64,000 bases of DNA from Ralstonia insidiosa (GCF_008801405.1 NZ_VZPV01000003.1:124001-188000), one strand, 5' to 3'; positions 42,451-51,668 are shown, numbered from the stretch's first letter. Numbers and translations are program-made. The notes: generated by a model not told the origin, from the letters alone.

Positions 42451-43304
42451 TGGGAATCGTCAATCTGTCGCGCGTTGTGCCGCGCGAAACGGCAGTGCTT
42501 TCCGCCGCCGCCAACCCTGCGCCTCAGGACGCGGAGGCTCGCGTGATGATCGATGTCGACAACGTCGGCAAGCGCTTTGCCGCGCGTGGTGATGCTGCGG
42601 CCTTCAATGCGCTCGAAGATGTGTCGATGCAGGTGCGGCAGCGCGAGTTCGTGTCCATCCTGGGGCCCAGCGGCTGCGGCAAGAGCACGCTGCTGCGCAT
42701 GGTATCGGGGCTGGTGCCGTGCGATGCGGGTGAGATCCGTGTCGATGGCCGGTCGATTACCGCGCCAGTCCCCGAGATCGGCGTGGTGTTCCAGACCAGC
42801 AACATGCTGCCCTGGCTCACGGTGGGCGACAACATCCGCCTGGGCGCCAAACTGCGCAACCTGCCGACCGTGAAGACCGAGGCGCGCCTGCCGGGCCTGC
42901 TCGACACGCTGGGCCTCACGCAGTTTGTCGACCGCTACCCGCACGAGCTGTCGGGCGGCATGCGGCAGCGCGCCGCCATCGGCCAGATTCTGCTGCTGGA
43001 GCCGCGCGTGATGCTGATGGACGAGCCATTCGGCGCGCTGGATGCGCTCACGCGCGACAAGCTCAACGTCGAGCTGCTGCGCATCTGGCAGCAGAGCACG
43101 CTGACGGTGCTGCTGGTTACGCACAGCATTCACGAGGCAGTGTTCCTGTCCGACCGTGTGCTCGTCATGTCGCCACGGCCGGGCCGCGTGCAGCACGACG
43201 TGAAGATCGACCTGCCGCGCCCCCGCCAGCCGGACGAGATCAAACGCGACCCGCGTTACGGCGAATACGTGTCGGAGCTGTCGCGCATGATGGGGGTGTT
43301 CTGA
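42450..43304 (+). CDS. ABC transporter ATP-binding protein, NitT/TauT type
   Basis: A 284-residue ATPase with Walker A GPSGCGKST, signature LSGGMRQRAAIGQ, Walker B VMLMDEPFGALD and the H-loop His of VTHSIHEAVFL. The start at 42450 shares a base with the permease stop. It carries about 30 extra N-terminal residues before the nucleotide-binding fold. It energises the importer encoded with 40051 and 41707 and ends the operon that begins at 39087. Confidence 0.92.
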   Translation: MGIVNLSRVVPRETAVLSAAANPAPQDAEARVMIDVDNVGKRFAARGDAAAFNALEDVSMQVRQREFVSILGPSGCGKSTLLRMVSGLVPCDAGEIRVDGRSITAPVPEIGVVFQTSNMLPWLTVGDNIRLGAKLRNLPTVKTEARLPGLLDTLGLTQFVDRYPHELSGGMRQRAAIGQILLLEPRVMLMDEPFGALDALTRDKLNVELLRIWQQSTLTVLLVTHSIHEAVFLSDRVLVMSPRPGRVQHDVKIDLPRPRQPDEIKRDPRYGEYVSELSRMMGVF

Positions 43305-43364
43305 CCGGATCGTGGGTTCTGCTCGGGGCGGGCGGCTGCTACGATCGCGCATCGCCCGCCCTGA

Positions 43365-44348
43365 ATGCACACTGATATGCAAGCTAATCCGCTCAGCGAG
43401 ATCTCCCTGATCCGCCGGCTGAAACTGAATCAACTGATGATCTTCGAGCGTGTGCTGGAAACGCGCTCGGTCGTGCGTGCCGCCAACGAGATGCGGTTGA
43501 CCCAGCCGGCGGTGACCAAGGTCATCCACGAGCTGGAATCGTGCTTTGACGGCGCGCTGTTCTCGCGCTCCAACCGCGGCGTGGTGCCGACGGAACTGGG
43601 GCTGCTGCTGGGCCGGCGCGTGAAGTCGTTGATGGCCGAACTGCGCTACATGACCGACGAGTTGAACGATTTCCGGCTCGGTACCAGCGGGCACGTCATT
43701 GTCGGCACGTTGATCTCGGCATCGGCGCGGTTGCTGCCGCGCGCCATCGCCACGCTCAAGGCGCGCACACCCAACGTACTCGTCACCGTGCGGGAAGGTA
43801 CCACGGCGCACCTGTTCCCAGCACTGGCGACGGGCGATCTGGATATCGTCGTCGGTCGCCTGCCCGAGCGGGAACTGCCGATTGCCAGCGCGTTTCCGCT
43901 CACGCACGAAGTGCTGTTCGACGAGTCACTGTGCGCGGTGGTGGGCAAGGGTTATGGCGCGTTGCCTGAACGTGTGGCGCATCTGTCGGAGCTGGCCGAT
44001 TCGCCCTGGATTCTGCCGACGCCGGATTCTCCTGCGCGGCTGGCCGCCGAGCATCTGTTTCGTTCAGCCGGGTTGCCGCTGCCGACCGATATTGTCGAAT
44101 CGCTCTCACTGCTGACCAATATCGGCCTGCTGCTGGAGACACCGCGCATTGCGCTGATGCCGCGCGTGGCGGCTCGGCAGTTCACGGATGCAGGCCTGCT
44201 GCGCATTCTCGATCTGCCTGAGACGGCAGCATTCGGCACCGTCGGTTTCTCGCTGCGCTCGCACAAGGAGCAGAGCGCTGCGTGCCGGGTTTTTATCGAA
44301 TGCCTGCGAGAAGCCGCACAAGCCACCGCGCCCGATACCGGCGCGTAG
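43365..44348 (+). CDS. LysR-family regulator of the aminomuconate operon (predicted)
   Basis: A 327-residue LysR protein. The winged helix spans about residues 18-78 (LNQLMIFERVLETRSVVRAA, NEMRLTQPAVTKVIHELESC), followed by the periplasmic-binding-like effector domain (TSGHVIVGTLISASARLLPR). Codons 43365 and 43377 are both possible starts. It lies between the importer operon and the 44482 operon, all in one direction. A dyad of the LysR type (44382-44400) before the next operon makes that operon its best target, with an amino-aromatic acid or muconate intermediate as inducer. Confidence 0.88.
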   Translation: MHTDMQANPLSEISLIRRLKLNQLMIFERVLETRSVVRAANEMRLTQPAVTKVIHELESCFDGALFSRSNRGVVPTELGLLLGRRVKSLMAELRYMTDELNDFRLGTSGHVIVGTLISASARLLPRAIATLKARTPNVLVTVREGTTAHLFPALATGDLDIVVGRLPERELPIASAFPLTHEVLFDESLCAVVGKGYGALPERVAHLSELADSPWILPTPDSPARLAAEHLFRSAGLPLPTDIVESLSLLTNIGLLLETPRIALMPRVAARQFTDAGLLRILDLPETAAFGTVGFSLRSHKEQSAACRVFIECLREAAQATAPDTGA

Positions 44349-44368
44349 CCCCGAAACCCAAGCGGGGC
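44348..44368 (+). terminator. Hairpin at the end of the lysR gene
   Basis: GCCCCG (44348-44353) pairs with CGGGGC (44363-44368) right at the stop codon. No T-tract follows; a weak or structural terminator. Confidence 0.35.
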
Positions 44369-44381
44369 AAGGCTTGCGCTG

Positions 44382-44400
44382 GTATTCCGGTTTGGGATAC
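44382..44400. promoter_or_regulatory. LysR-type dyad upstream of the aminomuconate operon
   Basis: GTATTCC-GGTTT-GGGATAC is a near-perfect inverted repeat (one mismatch) containing a T-N11-A element. It lies about 80 bp before the GTG of the first operon gene, the usual activation-site distance. Confidence 0.5.
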
Positions 44401-44481
44401 TCAGCGCCGAATGTTTCATTGTTCATCTCTGCCGCGCGTCCCTAGACTCCTGCAAAACCTTCAACAAGAGCAGGAGACGCT

Positions 44482-45972
44482 GTGAATCAGGAATCGGCTG
44501 ACGCCGCACGCACCCCGCGGCTTTTACGGCATTACATCAACGGCGAATTCGTGGCGAGCGCCACCACTTTTGCCGATGTCAGCCCCGTCGACGGCACGCT
44601 GGTCGCCCAGGTCTGCGAGGCTGATGCGGCCGCTGTGGACCAGGCCGTGCGCGCTGCACGTGCGGCGCAAGCGGCAGGCTGGCGCGACACCACCCCCGCC
44701 CAGCGCGCCGACTGGCTGCACCGCATTGCCGATGGCATCCAGGCGCGGTTTGACGAATTCGTTGCCGCCGAAGTGGCCGACACCGGCCGCCCGCTCACGC
44801 AGGCCCGCACGCTGGATGTGGCACGCGGCATCGCCAACTTCCGCACCTTTGCCGACCTGATCCGCACGGCCAACAGCGAATTCTTCGAGACGCACACGCC
44901 GGACGGCAGCGAGTTCATCAACTACGTGCGCCGCAAGCCGCTGGGCGTGATCGGCATCATCTCGCCGTGGAACCTGCCACTGCTGCTGTTCACGTGGAAG
45001 GTGGCGCCAGCATTGGCCATGGGCAACTGCGTGGTCGCCAAGCCCTCGGAAGAGACACCGGGCTCCGCCACGCTGCTGGCCGAGGTCATGCACGACGTGG
45101 GCCTGCCGCCGGGCGTGTTCAACCTGATCCACGGCCACGGGCCGAACGCGGCGGGGGAATTCCTGACGCGCCATCCGGACATCAGCGCCATCACCTTCAC
45201 GGGCGAATCGCGCACCGGCAGCACGATCATGAAGACCGTAGCCGACGGCGTGAAGGAGATCTCGTTCGAGCTGGGCGGCAAGAATGCCGCCGTGGTGTTT
45301 GCGGATGCGGATTTCGATGCGGCAGTGGAGGGCGTCGTCAAATCCAGCTTCACCAATGCCGGGCAGGTGTGCCTGTGCAGCGAGCGCGTGTATGTCGAGC
45401 GGCCGATCTTCGACCGCTTTGTCGCGGCACTCAAAGCACGCACGGAAACGCTGTGCGTCGGCGCGCCGGACGACCCGGCCACCACCATGGGTCCGCTCAT
45501 TTCGCGCGGCCATCGCGAGAAGGTGTTGTCGTACTTCCGCCTGGCGGTGGAAGAGGGGGCGACGGTCGTCACCGGCGGCGGCGTGCCGCAGTTTGGCGAT
45601 GCACGCGATGACGGCGCCTTCGTGCAGCCGACCATCTGGACCGGCCTGCCCGATACCGCACGCTGTGTGAAAGAAGAGATCTTCGGCCCGGTGTGCCATA
45701 TCGCCCCGTTCGACACGGAAGAAGAAGTGATCCGCCGCGTGAACGACAGCGCCTATGGTCTGGCCGCCAGCATCTGGACCACGCAGCTCGCACGCGGCCA
45801 TCGTGTGGCCAAGCAGATCGAAACGGGCATCGTTTGGGTCAACGCGTGGTTTGTGCGAGACCTGCGTACGCCGTTTGGCGGCGCCAAGCTCTCCGGTATC
45901 GGCCGTGAAGGCGGGCGCCATTCCCTGGACTTCTATTCCGAACTGACCAACGTCTGCGTGAGGGTCGCATGA
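44482..45972 (+). CDS. amnC: 2-aminomuconate semialdehyde dehydrogenase
   Basis: A 496-residue NAD-dependent aldehyde dehydrogenase oxidising 2-aminomuconate 6-semialdehyde to 2-aminomuconate. Features are IISPWNLPLLLFTWKVAPAL, the general-base Glu of EISFELGGKN and the nucleophile Cys297 in NAGQVCLC. The sequence has the flavour of the XylG/AmnC hydroxymuconic or aminomuconic semialdehyde branch. It starts with GTG after CAGGAGA. It heads an operon whose other genes complete exactly this pathway. The symbol follows the Pseudomonas aminophenol operon; nba-type names are used for homologues. Confidence 0.85.
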   Translation: MNQESADAARTPRLLRHYINGEFVASATTFADVSPVDGTLVAQVCEADAAAVDQAVRAARAAQAAGWRDTTPAQRADWLHRIADGIQARFDEFVAAEVADTGRPLTQARTLDVARGIANFRTFADLIRTANSEFFETHTPDGSEFINYVRRKPLGVIGIISPWNLPLLLFTWKVAPALAMGNCVVAKPSEETPGSATLLAEVMHDVGLPPGVFNLIHGHGPNAAGEFLTRHPDISAITFTGESRTGSTIMKTVADGVKEISFELGGKNAAVVFADADFDAAVEGVVKSSFTNAGQVCLCSERVYVERPIFDRFVAALKARTETLCVGAPDDPATTMGPLISRGHREKVLSYFRLAVEEGATVVTGGGVPQFGDARDDGAFVQPTIWTGLPDTARCVKEEIFGPVCHIAPFDTEEEVIRRVNDSAYGLAASIWTTQLARGHRVAKQIETGIVWVNAWFVRDLRTPFGGAKLSGIGREGGRHSLDFYSELTNVCVRVA

Positions 45973-46790
45973 GCGCCATTGATATGAACGCGGCCATCGC
46001 GCTGGCCCACGATCTGTGGCAGGCCGAGCAAGACCGCACACCGCGTGCGCCGGTGCGTGACGCCATTGCCGCACTTGGCGGCGATCCGCTGGAAGCGGCC
46101 TACGCTGTGCAGCGCGTCAACACGGAGCGCAAGCTGGCCAGCGGCCGTCGCCTGGTCGGCCGCAAGATCGGCTTGACGTCGAAGGCTGTGCAGGCGCAGC
46201 TCGGCGTCGACCAACCCGACTTCGGCATGCTGTTCGACGACATGGCGATTGCCGACGGCGAAGAGATCGCCCTGTCGCGCACGCTGCAGCCAAAGGTCGA
46301 AGCCGAGATCGCCCTCGTGTTGGAACACGACCTGCCGTACGAGCGCCACACCATTGCCGACCTGATTCGTGCCACCGCCTACGCGTTGCCCGCCATCGAG
46401 ATCGTGGGCAGCCGCATCGCCAACTGGGATATCCGCCTGACCGACACCGTGGCCGACAACGCGTCGAGCGGCCTGTTCGTGCTGGGCAACCGGCCGGTCA
46501 AGCTCGATGCGTTTGACGCCATCCAGTGCGGCATGGTGATGGAGCGCCGCGGTGATCAGGTCAGCGTCGGTGCGGGGGCGGCGTGCCTCGGCAACCCGCT
46601 GCACGCCGCACTGTGGCTGGCCAACACCATGACCCGCGTGAACGCGCCGCTCAAAGCCGGCGACATCGTGCTGACGGGCGCGCTCGGGCCGATGGTCGGC
46701 GTGGCGCCCGGCGATGTCTTCACTGCGCATATCGAAGGCCTCGGCAGCGTGAGCGCCTGTTTCTCCACCCAACCGGATTCCGCACAATGA
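45969..46790 (+). CDS. 2-oxopent-4-enoate hydratase
   Basis: A 273-residue enzyme of the MhpD/XylJ family, adding water to 2-oxopent-4-enoate to give 4-hydroxy-2-oxovalerate. Typical blocks are RKIGLTSKAVQAQLGVDQPD, the metal-binding acids of PKVEAEIALVLEHDL and EIVGSRIANW, and TGALGPMVGVAPGD near the end. It overlaps its neighbours by four bases on each side. A related decarboxylase is encoded at 48806; the two usually form a complex. Confidence 0.88.
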   Translation: MSAIDMNAAIALAHDLWQAEQDRTPRAPVRDAIAALGGDPLEAAYAVQRVNTERKLASGRRLVGRKIGLTSKAVQAQLGVDQPDFGMLFDDMAIADGEEIALSRTLQPKVEAEIALVLEHDLPYERHTIADLIRATAYALPAIEIVGSRIANWDIRLTDTVADNASSGLFVLGNRPVKLDAFDAIQCGMVMERRGDQVSVGAGAACLGNPLHAALWLANTMTRVNAPLKAGDIVLTGALGPMVGVAPGDVFTAHIEGLGSVSACFSTQPDSAQ

Positions 46791-47728
46791 AGGGCAACAA
46801 AAAGCAGGCCGTCGCCATCATCGGCTCCGGCAATATCGGCACTGATCTGATGATCAAGGTGCTACGCAGCGCCCTGCATCTGGAGATGGGCGCGATGGTC
46901 GGCATCGACCCCAACTCCGACGGGCTGGCACGCGCCGCCCGGCTGGGCGTGCCGACCACGGCCAAGGGCATCGAAGGGCTGGTCGCCATGCCCAACTTTG
47001 GCGACATCCGTATCGCGTTTGACGCGACCTCCGCTGGCGCGCATGCCCACCATGCAGAGGTGCTGCGTCAGCATGGCGTGCAGGTGATTGATCTGACACC
47101 GGCAGCCATCGGCCCCTTTGTCGTGCCAGTCGTGAACCTGTTCGAGCACGTGGAGGCCCCCAACGTGAACATGGTCACGTGCGGCGGCCAGGCGACGATT
47201 CCTATCGTGTATGCGGTCTCACGCGTGGCACCCGTGCATTACGCAGAGATCGTTGCCTCCATCGCCAGCCGCTCTGCCGGGCCTGGCACACGCGCCAACA
47301 TTGACGAGTTCACGGAGACCACCTCCAAAGCCATCGAAACGGTGGGCGGTGCTGCACGCGGCAAGGCGATCATCGTGCTGAACCCAGCCGAGCCGCCGCT
47401 GATGATGCGCGACACCGTGTACTGCCTGACCGACGAAGACGCCGACACCACCGCCATTGCCGATTCGATCGAAGCCATGGTGGCCGCTGTCGCCAGCTAT
47501 GTGCCGGGCTATCGGCTCAAACAGGCCGTGCAGTTTGACCGCTACACCGCCGACAGCCCGCTCGCGCTACATGCGAACGACCGCCGCGCGGGGCTGAAGG
47601 TGAGCGTCTTCCTGGAAGTGGAGGGCGCCGCGCACTACCTGCCGTCGTACGCAGGCAACCTGGACATCATGACCTCGGCAGCGCTGGCCGCCGCCGAGCA
47701 GATCGCGGCAAGCCGCGCAGCCGCCTGA
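46787..47728 (+). CDS. mhpF: Acetaldehyde dehydrogenase (acylating)
   Basis: A 313-residue enzyme converting acetaldehyde and CoA to acetyl-CoA with NAD. The nucleotide site is GSGNIGTDLMIKVLR (from residue 13) and the catalytic Cys132 is in NMVTCGGQAT, the same position as in DmpF. The start at 46787 overlaps the hydratase stop by ATGA. It works in a channelling complex with the aldolase that follows 13 bp later. Confidence 0.95.
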   Translation: MKGNKKQAVAIIGSGNIGTDLMIKVLRSALHLEMGAMVGIDPNSDGLARAARLGVPTTAKGIEGLVAMPNFGDIRIAFDATSAGAHAHHAEVLRQHGVQVIDLTPAAIGPFVVPVVNLFEHVEAPNVNMVTCGGQATIPIVYAVSRVAPVHYAEIVASIASRSAGPGTRANIDEFTETTSKAIETVGGAARGKAIIVLNPAEPPLMMRDTVYCLTDEDADTTAIADSIEAMVAAVASYVPGYRLKQAVQFDRYTADSPLALHANDRRAGLKVSVFLEVEGAAHYLPSYAGNLDIMTSAALAAAEQIAASRAAA

Positions 47729-47741
47729 TGGGAGATCGGCC

Positions 47742-48809
47742 ATGACCAATAACACCAAGAAGATCTACGTCTCAGACGTGACGCTGCGCGACGGTATGCA
47801 CGCGATCCGTCATCAGTATTCGCTGGAGCATGCCGTTGCCATTGCCCGCGCGCTGGACGATGCGGGTGTCGACAGCATTGAAGTGGCGCACGGCGACGGG
47901 CTGTCCGGCTCGAGCTTCAACTACGGCTTCGGCGCGCATACCGACCTGGAGTGGATTGCCGCCGTTGCCGGCACCGTCAAGCGGGCCCGCGTGGCAACGC
48001 TGCTGCTGCCCGGCATCGGCACTGTGCATGACCTGCGTGCCGCCTACGATGCGGGCGCCCGCGTCGTGCGCATTGCCACCCACTGCACCGAGGCCGACAT
48101 CTCGAAGCAGCACATCGAGTACGCGCGCTCGCTCGGCATGGACACCGTGGGCTTCCTGATGATGTCGCACATGACCACGCCGCAGGCACTGGGCGTACAG
48201 GCCAAGCTGATGGAAAGCTACGGTGCGCAATGCGTCTACGTGGTGGACTCCGGCGGCGCCCTGAGCATGCGCGATGTGGCTGAGCGTTTCGATGCACTCA
48301 AGGGCGTGCTCGACCCCGCCACGCAAACCGGCATGCACGCGCACCACAACCTCTCGCTGGGGGTGGCGAACTCCATCGTTGCGCTAGAGCATGGGTGCGA
48401 CCGCGTGGATGCCTCGCTGACCGGCATGGGGGCGGGCGCCGGCAATGCACCGCTTGAGGCGTTCATTGCCGCGGTGGACCGCATGGGCCTGAACCACGGC
48501 TGCGACGTGAAGAAGCTGATCGACGCCGCAGAAGACATCGTGCGCCCGCTGCAAGAGCGCCCCGTGCGAGTGGACCGCGAAACGCTCGCGCTGGGTTACG
48601 CCGGCGTGTATTCCAGCTTCCTGCGGCATACCGAAGCGGCGGCGGCCAAGTACGGCTTGTCTGCGTTCGACATCATGGTCGAGCTGGGCCGCCGCCGCAT
48701 GGTGGGCGGTCAGGAAGACATGATCGTCGACGTGGCGCTCGACATGCTGAAGGCCCGTGCGTCGGACCATGAGTCGGCCCAGCAATCGCCGAGCAAGGAG
48801 GCTGCATGA
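47742..48809 (+). CDS. mhpE: 4-hydroxy-2-oxovalerate aldolase
   Basis: A 355-residue metal-dependent aldolase splitting 4-hydroxy-2-oxovalerate to pyruvate and acetaldehyde. The N-terminal DVTLRDGMHAIRHQY carries the catalytic Arg, metal-binding Asp and catalytic His. HAHHNLSLGVANS carries the metal-binding His pair. The C-terminal DmpG-type communication domain is present. Aldehyde passes directly to the acylating dehydrogenase encoded just upstream. Confidence 0.95.
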   Translation: MTNNTKKIYVSDVTLRDGMHAIRHQYSLEHAVAIARALDDAGVDSIEVAHGDGLSGSSFNYGFGAHTDLEWIAAVAGTVKRARVATLLLPGIGTVHDLRAAYDAGARVVRIATHCTEADISKQHIEYARSLGMDTVGFLMMSHMTTPQALGVQAKLMESYGAQCVYVVDSGGALSMRDVAERFDALKGVLDPATQTGMHAHHNLSLGVANSIVALEHGCDRVDASLTGMGAGAGNAPLEAFIAAVDRMGLNHGCDVKKLIDAAEDIVRPLQERPVRVDRETLALGYAGVYSSFLRHTEAAAAKYGLSAFDIMVELGRRRMVGGQEDMIVDVALDMLKARASDHESAQQSPSKEAA

Positions 48810-49570
48810 CCGATCTCAACGCCGTTGCCGCACGCGTGGATGATGCCGCGCGCTACGCAGAGCCGATCGCCCAGTTGACCGAAGACGCAGGTTTCTCGCT
48901 GGACGAAGCCTACGATATCCAACGCGCGTCGATTGAGCGCCGTATCCATCGCGGTGAGAGCATGGTCGGCGTCAAGCTGGGCTTCACCAGCCGGGCCAAG
49001 ATGGTGCAGATGGGCGTCGACAGCCTGATCTGGGGCTGGTTGACCGACACGATGCTCGAAGAAGACGGTGGGCGCGTGCCGCTGGATCGCTTCATCCATC
49101 CGCGTGTTGAGCCCGAGGTCTGCTTCCTGACCAGCCGCGAGATTGACCGCCCGCTCACGCTGCTCGAAGCCGCGAGCTATCTGGACGCCGTGGCGCCCGC
49201 CATGGAGATCATCGATTCGCGCTACCGCAACTTCAAGTTCACGCTGGAAGACGTGGTGGCCGACAACTGCTCGTCGGCCGGCCTCGTCATCGGGCCGTGG
49301 ACGCGCCGCTTTGACGGGTTGCGCAACGCGGGGGTGCTGATGCGCATGAACGGCCGCGCGGTGCAGGTGGGCTCGACCGCCGCAATTCTGGGTGACCCGC
49401 TGCGCTCGGTTGTGCAGGCCTCGCGCCTGATCTCGCAGAGCGGGCTGGTGCTGCCAGCGGGCTCACTCATCATGGCCGGCGCGGCCACGGCAGCCGAAGC
49501 GCTGCCGCGCGGCGCGCACGTGCAGTGCGTGGTCAACGGATTTGGCACCACGGAATTCACTACCTACTGA
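48806..49570 (+). CDS. 4-oxalocrotonate (2-oxo-3-hexenedioate) decarboxylase
   Basis: A 254-residue member of the same fold as the 45969 hydratase, but of the decarboxylase branch: VGVKLGFTSRAKMVQMGVDS, RVEPEVCFLTSREIDRPL, EIIDSRYRNFKFTLEDVVAD. It removes CO2 from the oxalocrotonate formed after deamination of 2-aminomuconate. ATGA overlap with the aldolase gene. Confidence 0.9.
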   Translation: MTDLNAVAARVDDAARYAEPIAQLTEDAGFSLDEAYDIQRASIERRIHRGESMVGVKLGFTSRAKMVQMGVDSLIWGWLTDTMLEEDGGRVPLDRFIHPRVEPEVCFLTSREIDRPLTLLEAASYLDAVAPAMEIIDSRYRNFKFTLEDVVADNCSSAGLVIGPWTRRFDGLRNAGVLMRMNGRAVQVGSTAAILGDPLRSVVQASRLISQSGLVLPAGSLIMAGAATAAEALPRGAHVQCVVNGFGTTEFTTY

Positions 49571-49581
49571 GCGTCATCGAC

Positions 49582-50013
49582 ATGACCACTGAAACCAATC
49601 CGCAAGGACGCCTCGTCGCCGGTAAAGCCAAACCGCGCGGCCGCTTTCCGCACATCACCCGTGCGGGCGATTTCCTGTTCGTCTCGGGCACCAGTTCGCG
49701 CCGTCCGGACAACACCATTGCTGGCGCTTCGGCTGATGCACTGGGCACGACGCAACTCGATATTCGCGAGCAGACCCGCGTGGTGATCGAGAACATCCGC
49801 GACATCCTGCGCAGCGAAGGTGCGGATCTGTCCAACCTGGTCGAGATCACCTCGTTCCTGGTCAACATGAACGACTTCGCCGGATACAACGCGGTGTATG
49901 GGGAATACTTTGATGAGACCGGCCCGACCCGCACGACGGTGGCGGTGCACCAGTTGCCGCATCCGCATCTGGTGATCGAGATGAAGGCGATTGCCTACGC
50001 GCCGAAGCGATAA
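49582..50013 (+). CDS. amnD: 2-aminomuconate deaminase, RidA/YjgF family
   Basis: A 143-residue RidA-fold protein (ITRAGDFLFVSGTSSRRPDN at the start, EYFDETGPTRTTVAVHQLPH and LVIEMKAIAYAPKR at the end). In aminophenol and 3-hydroxyanthranilate pathways, deaminases of this family and size release ammonia from 2-aminomuconate. The operon position between the decarboxylase and the dioxygenase supports this over a general enamine deaminase. The start at 49582 follows the upstream stop by 11 bp. Confidence 0.87.
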   Translation: MTTETNPQGRLVAGKAKPRGRFPHITRAGDFLFVSGTSSRRPDNTIAGASADALGTTQLDIREQTRVVIENIRDILRSEGADLSNLVEITSFLVNMNDFAGYNAVYGEYFDETGPTRTTVAVHQLPHPHLVIEMKAIAYAPKR

Positions 50014-50055
50014 CGCCCGACAACAAGAACAACGCCAGGTTGCAAGGAGCGAGAC

Positions 50056-50580
50056 ATGCTGACGTACGGAAAGCCATTCAACTTCCAGAAGTGGATCGAT
50101 GAACACGCCCATCTGCTCAAGCCGCCAGTCGGCAATCAGCAGGTGTGGCAGGACAGCGATTTCATCGTGACCGTGGTGGGTGGGCCGAACCACCGCACCG
50201 ATTACCACGACGATCCGCTCGAAGAGTTTTTCTATCAACTGCGCGGCAATGCGTATCTGAACCTGTGGATCGACGGCAAGCAGGACCGTGTGGCTTTGAA
50301 GGAGGGCGATGTCTTCCTGCTGCCGCCGCACGTACGGCACTCGCCGCAGCGGCCCGAGGCGGGCAGTGTTTGCCTGGTGATCGAGCGCCAGCGCCCGGCG
50401 GGGCTGCTCGATGGTTTCGAGTGGTACTGCGATGCCTGCGGCCACCTTGTCCACCGCGTCGAGGTGCAGCTCAAGAGCATCGTGCGCGATTTGCCGCCGC
50501 TGTTCGAAGCGTTCTACGCATCGGAAGACAAACGCCGCTGCCCGCAGTGCGGCCACATCCACCCAGGCAAGGCCGCCTGA
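50056..50580 (+). CDS. nbaC: 3-hydroxyanthranilate 3,4-dioxygenase
   Basis: A 174-residue cupin dioxygenase opening the ring of 3-hydroxyanthranilate to 2-amino-3-carboxymuconate semialdehyde. The iron ligands are His51, Glu57 and His95. The C-terminal rubredoxin-like site has Cys125, Cys128, Cys162 and Cys165. These positions agree with what I recall for the Cupriavidus metallidurans enzyme. AAGGAG precedes the ATG. Loss of the Cys site distinguishes eukaryotic forms; here it is intact. Confidence 0.95.
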   Translation: MLTYGKPFNFQKWIDEHAHLLKPPVGNQQVWQDSDFIVTVVGGPNHRTDYHDDPLEEFFYQLRGNAYLNLWIDGKQDRVALKEGDVFLLPPHVRHSPQRPEAGSVCLVIERQRPAGLLDGFEWYCDACGHLVHRVEVQLKSIVRDLPPLFEAFYASEDKRRCPQCGHIHPGKAA

Positions 50581-50617
50581 CGGTCTGGCGTTCCCTCACA
50601 AGCAATTGCAATTGACG

Positions 50618-51628
50618 ATGACACTTCGAATCGACATGCATTCGCACTTCTTCCCGCCCATCACGCAGGAAGAGGCGGCAAGCCTCGATGCAGAACAAGC
50701 CCCGTGGCTGCGCATCGACGCCGACGGCGAGCGCGGCATGATCATGGCCGGTGAACGCGCGTTCCGCCCGGTCTACCGCGCCCTGTGGGACCCGGCCAAG
50801 CGCATCGAAGAGATGGACGCGCTTGGCGTGGACGTACAGCTCGTCTGCGCCACGCCGGTGATGTTCGGCTACGGCTACGACGGTGCCGCTGCGCACGACT
50901 GGGCCATACGCATGAACGACCGCGCGCTCGAACTTTGCGCGCATGCGCCCAAGCGCTTGAAGGCGCTGGCGCAGGTGCCGCTGCAGGACATTGACCTGGC
51001 ATGCCGTGAGGCCACCCGTGCGCATCGCTCAGGCCACCACGGCGTGCAGATCGGCAACCACCTGGGGCCGCGCGACCTGGACGACGCGCACCTCGTCACC
51101 TTCCTCACGCACTGCGCCAACGACGGCATTCCCGTGCTCGTGCACCCGTGGGACATGATGACCGACGGCCGCATGAAGAAGTGGATGCTGCCTTGGCTGG
51201 TGGCCATGCCGGCCGAGACGCAACTGAGCATGGTCTCGCTGATCCTCTCCGGCGCGTTCGAGCGGATTCCCAAGTCGCTCAAGCTGTGCTTTGCGCATGG
51301 CGGCGGCAGCTTCGCGTTCCTGCTCGGCCGCGTGCAGAACGCCTGGGAGCAGCGCGACATCGTGCGTGAAGACTGCCCGAATCCGCCCACCTCGTACCTC
51401 GACCGCTTCTACGTGGACAGTGCCGTGTTCGATCCGCGCGCATTGAGCCTGCTGGTCGACACCATGGGCGAAGACCGCGTGCTGCTGGGCTCCGACTATC
51501 CGTTCCCGCTGGGCGAACAGAAGATCGGCGACCTGGTGGCCAACCATGCGGAGCTGAGCGACACCGCCAAGGCCAAGATCCTGGGCGGCAACGCAGCGCG
51601 CTTCTTCGATCTTCCCGAAGCCGCCTGA
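50618..51628 (+). CDS. nbaD: 2-amino-3-carboxymuconate-6-semialdehyde decarboxylase (ACMSD)
   Basis: A 336-residue amidohydrolase-fold decarboxylase. The zinc-binding HSHFFP (His8, His10) is at the N-terminus. VLVHPWDMM supplies a further His, and LGSDYPFPLG supplies the metal-binding Asp. It removes the 3-carboxyl group from the dioxygenase product before the unstable semialdehyde cyclises to quinolinate, giving 2-aminomuconate semialdehyde for the 44482 enzyme. Start at 50618, 38 bp after the dioxygenase gene. Confidence 0.93.
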   Translation: MTLRIDMHSHFFPPITQEEAASLDAEQAPWLRIDADGERGMIMAGERAFRPVYRALWDPAKRIEEMDALGVDVQLVCATPVMFGYGYDGAAAHDWAIRMNDRALELCAHAPKRLKALAQVPLQDIDLACREATRAHRSGHHGVQIGNHLGPRDLDDAHLVTFLTHCANDGIPVLVHPWDMMTDGRMKKWMLPWLVAMPAETQLSMVSLILSGAFERIPKSLKLCFAHGGGSFAFLLGRVQNAWEQRDIVREDCPNPPTSYLDRFYVDSAVFDPRALSLLVDTMGEDRVLLGSDYPFPLGEQKIGDLVANHAELSDTAKAKILGGNAARFFDLPEAA

Positions 51629-51668
51629 ACGGCAGCTCCCCGAACCTTTCAACACACAGCAACACACC

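Noticed and set aside
42393..43907. 504-residue open frame on the minus strand
   Set aside because: It lies opposite the ABC ATPase and LysR genes, is rich in Arg/His/Gln, lacks any family motif and only reflects the codon bias of the real genes.
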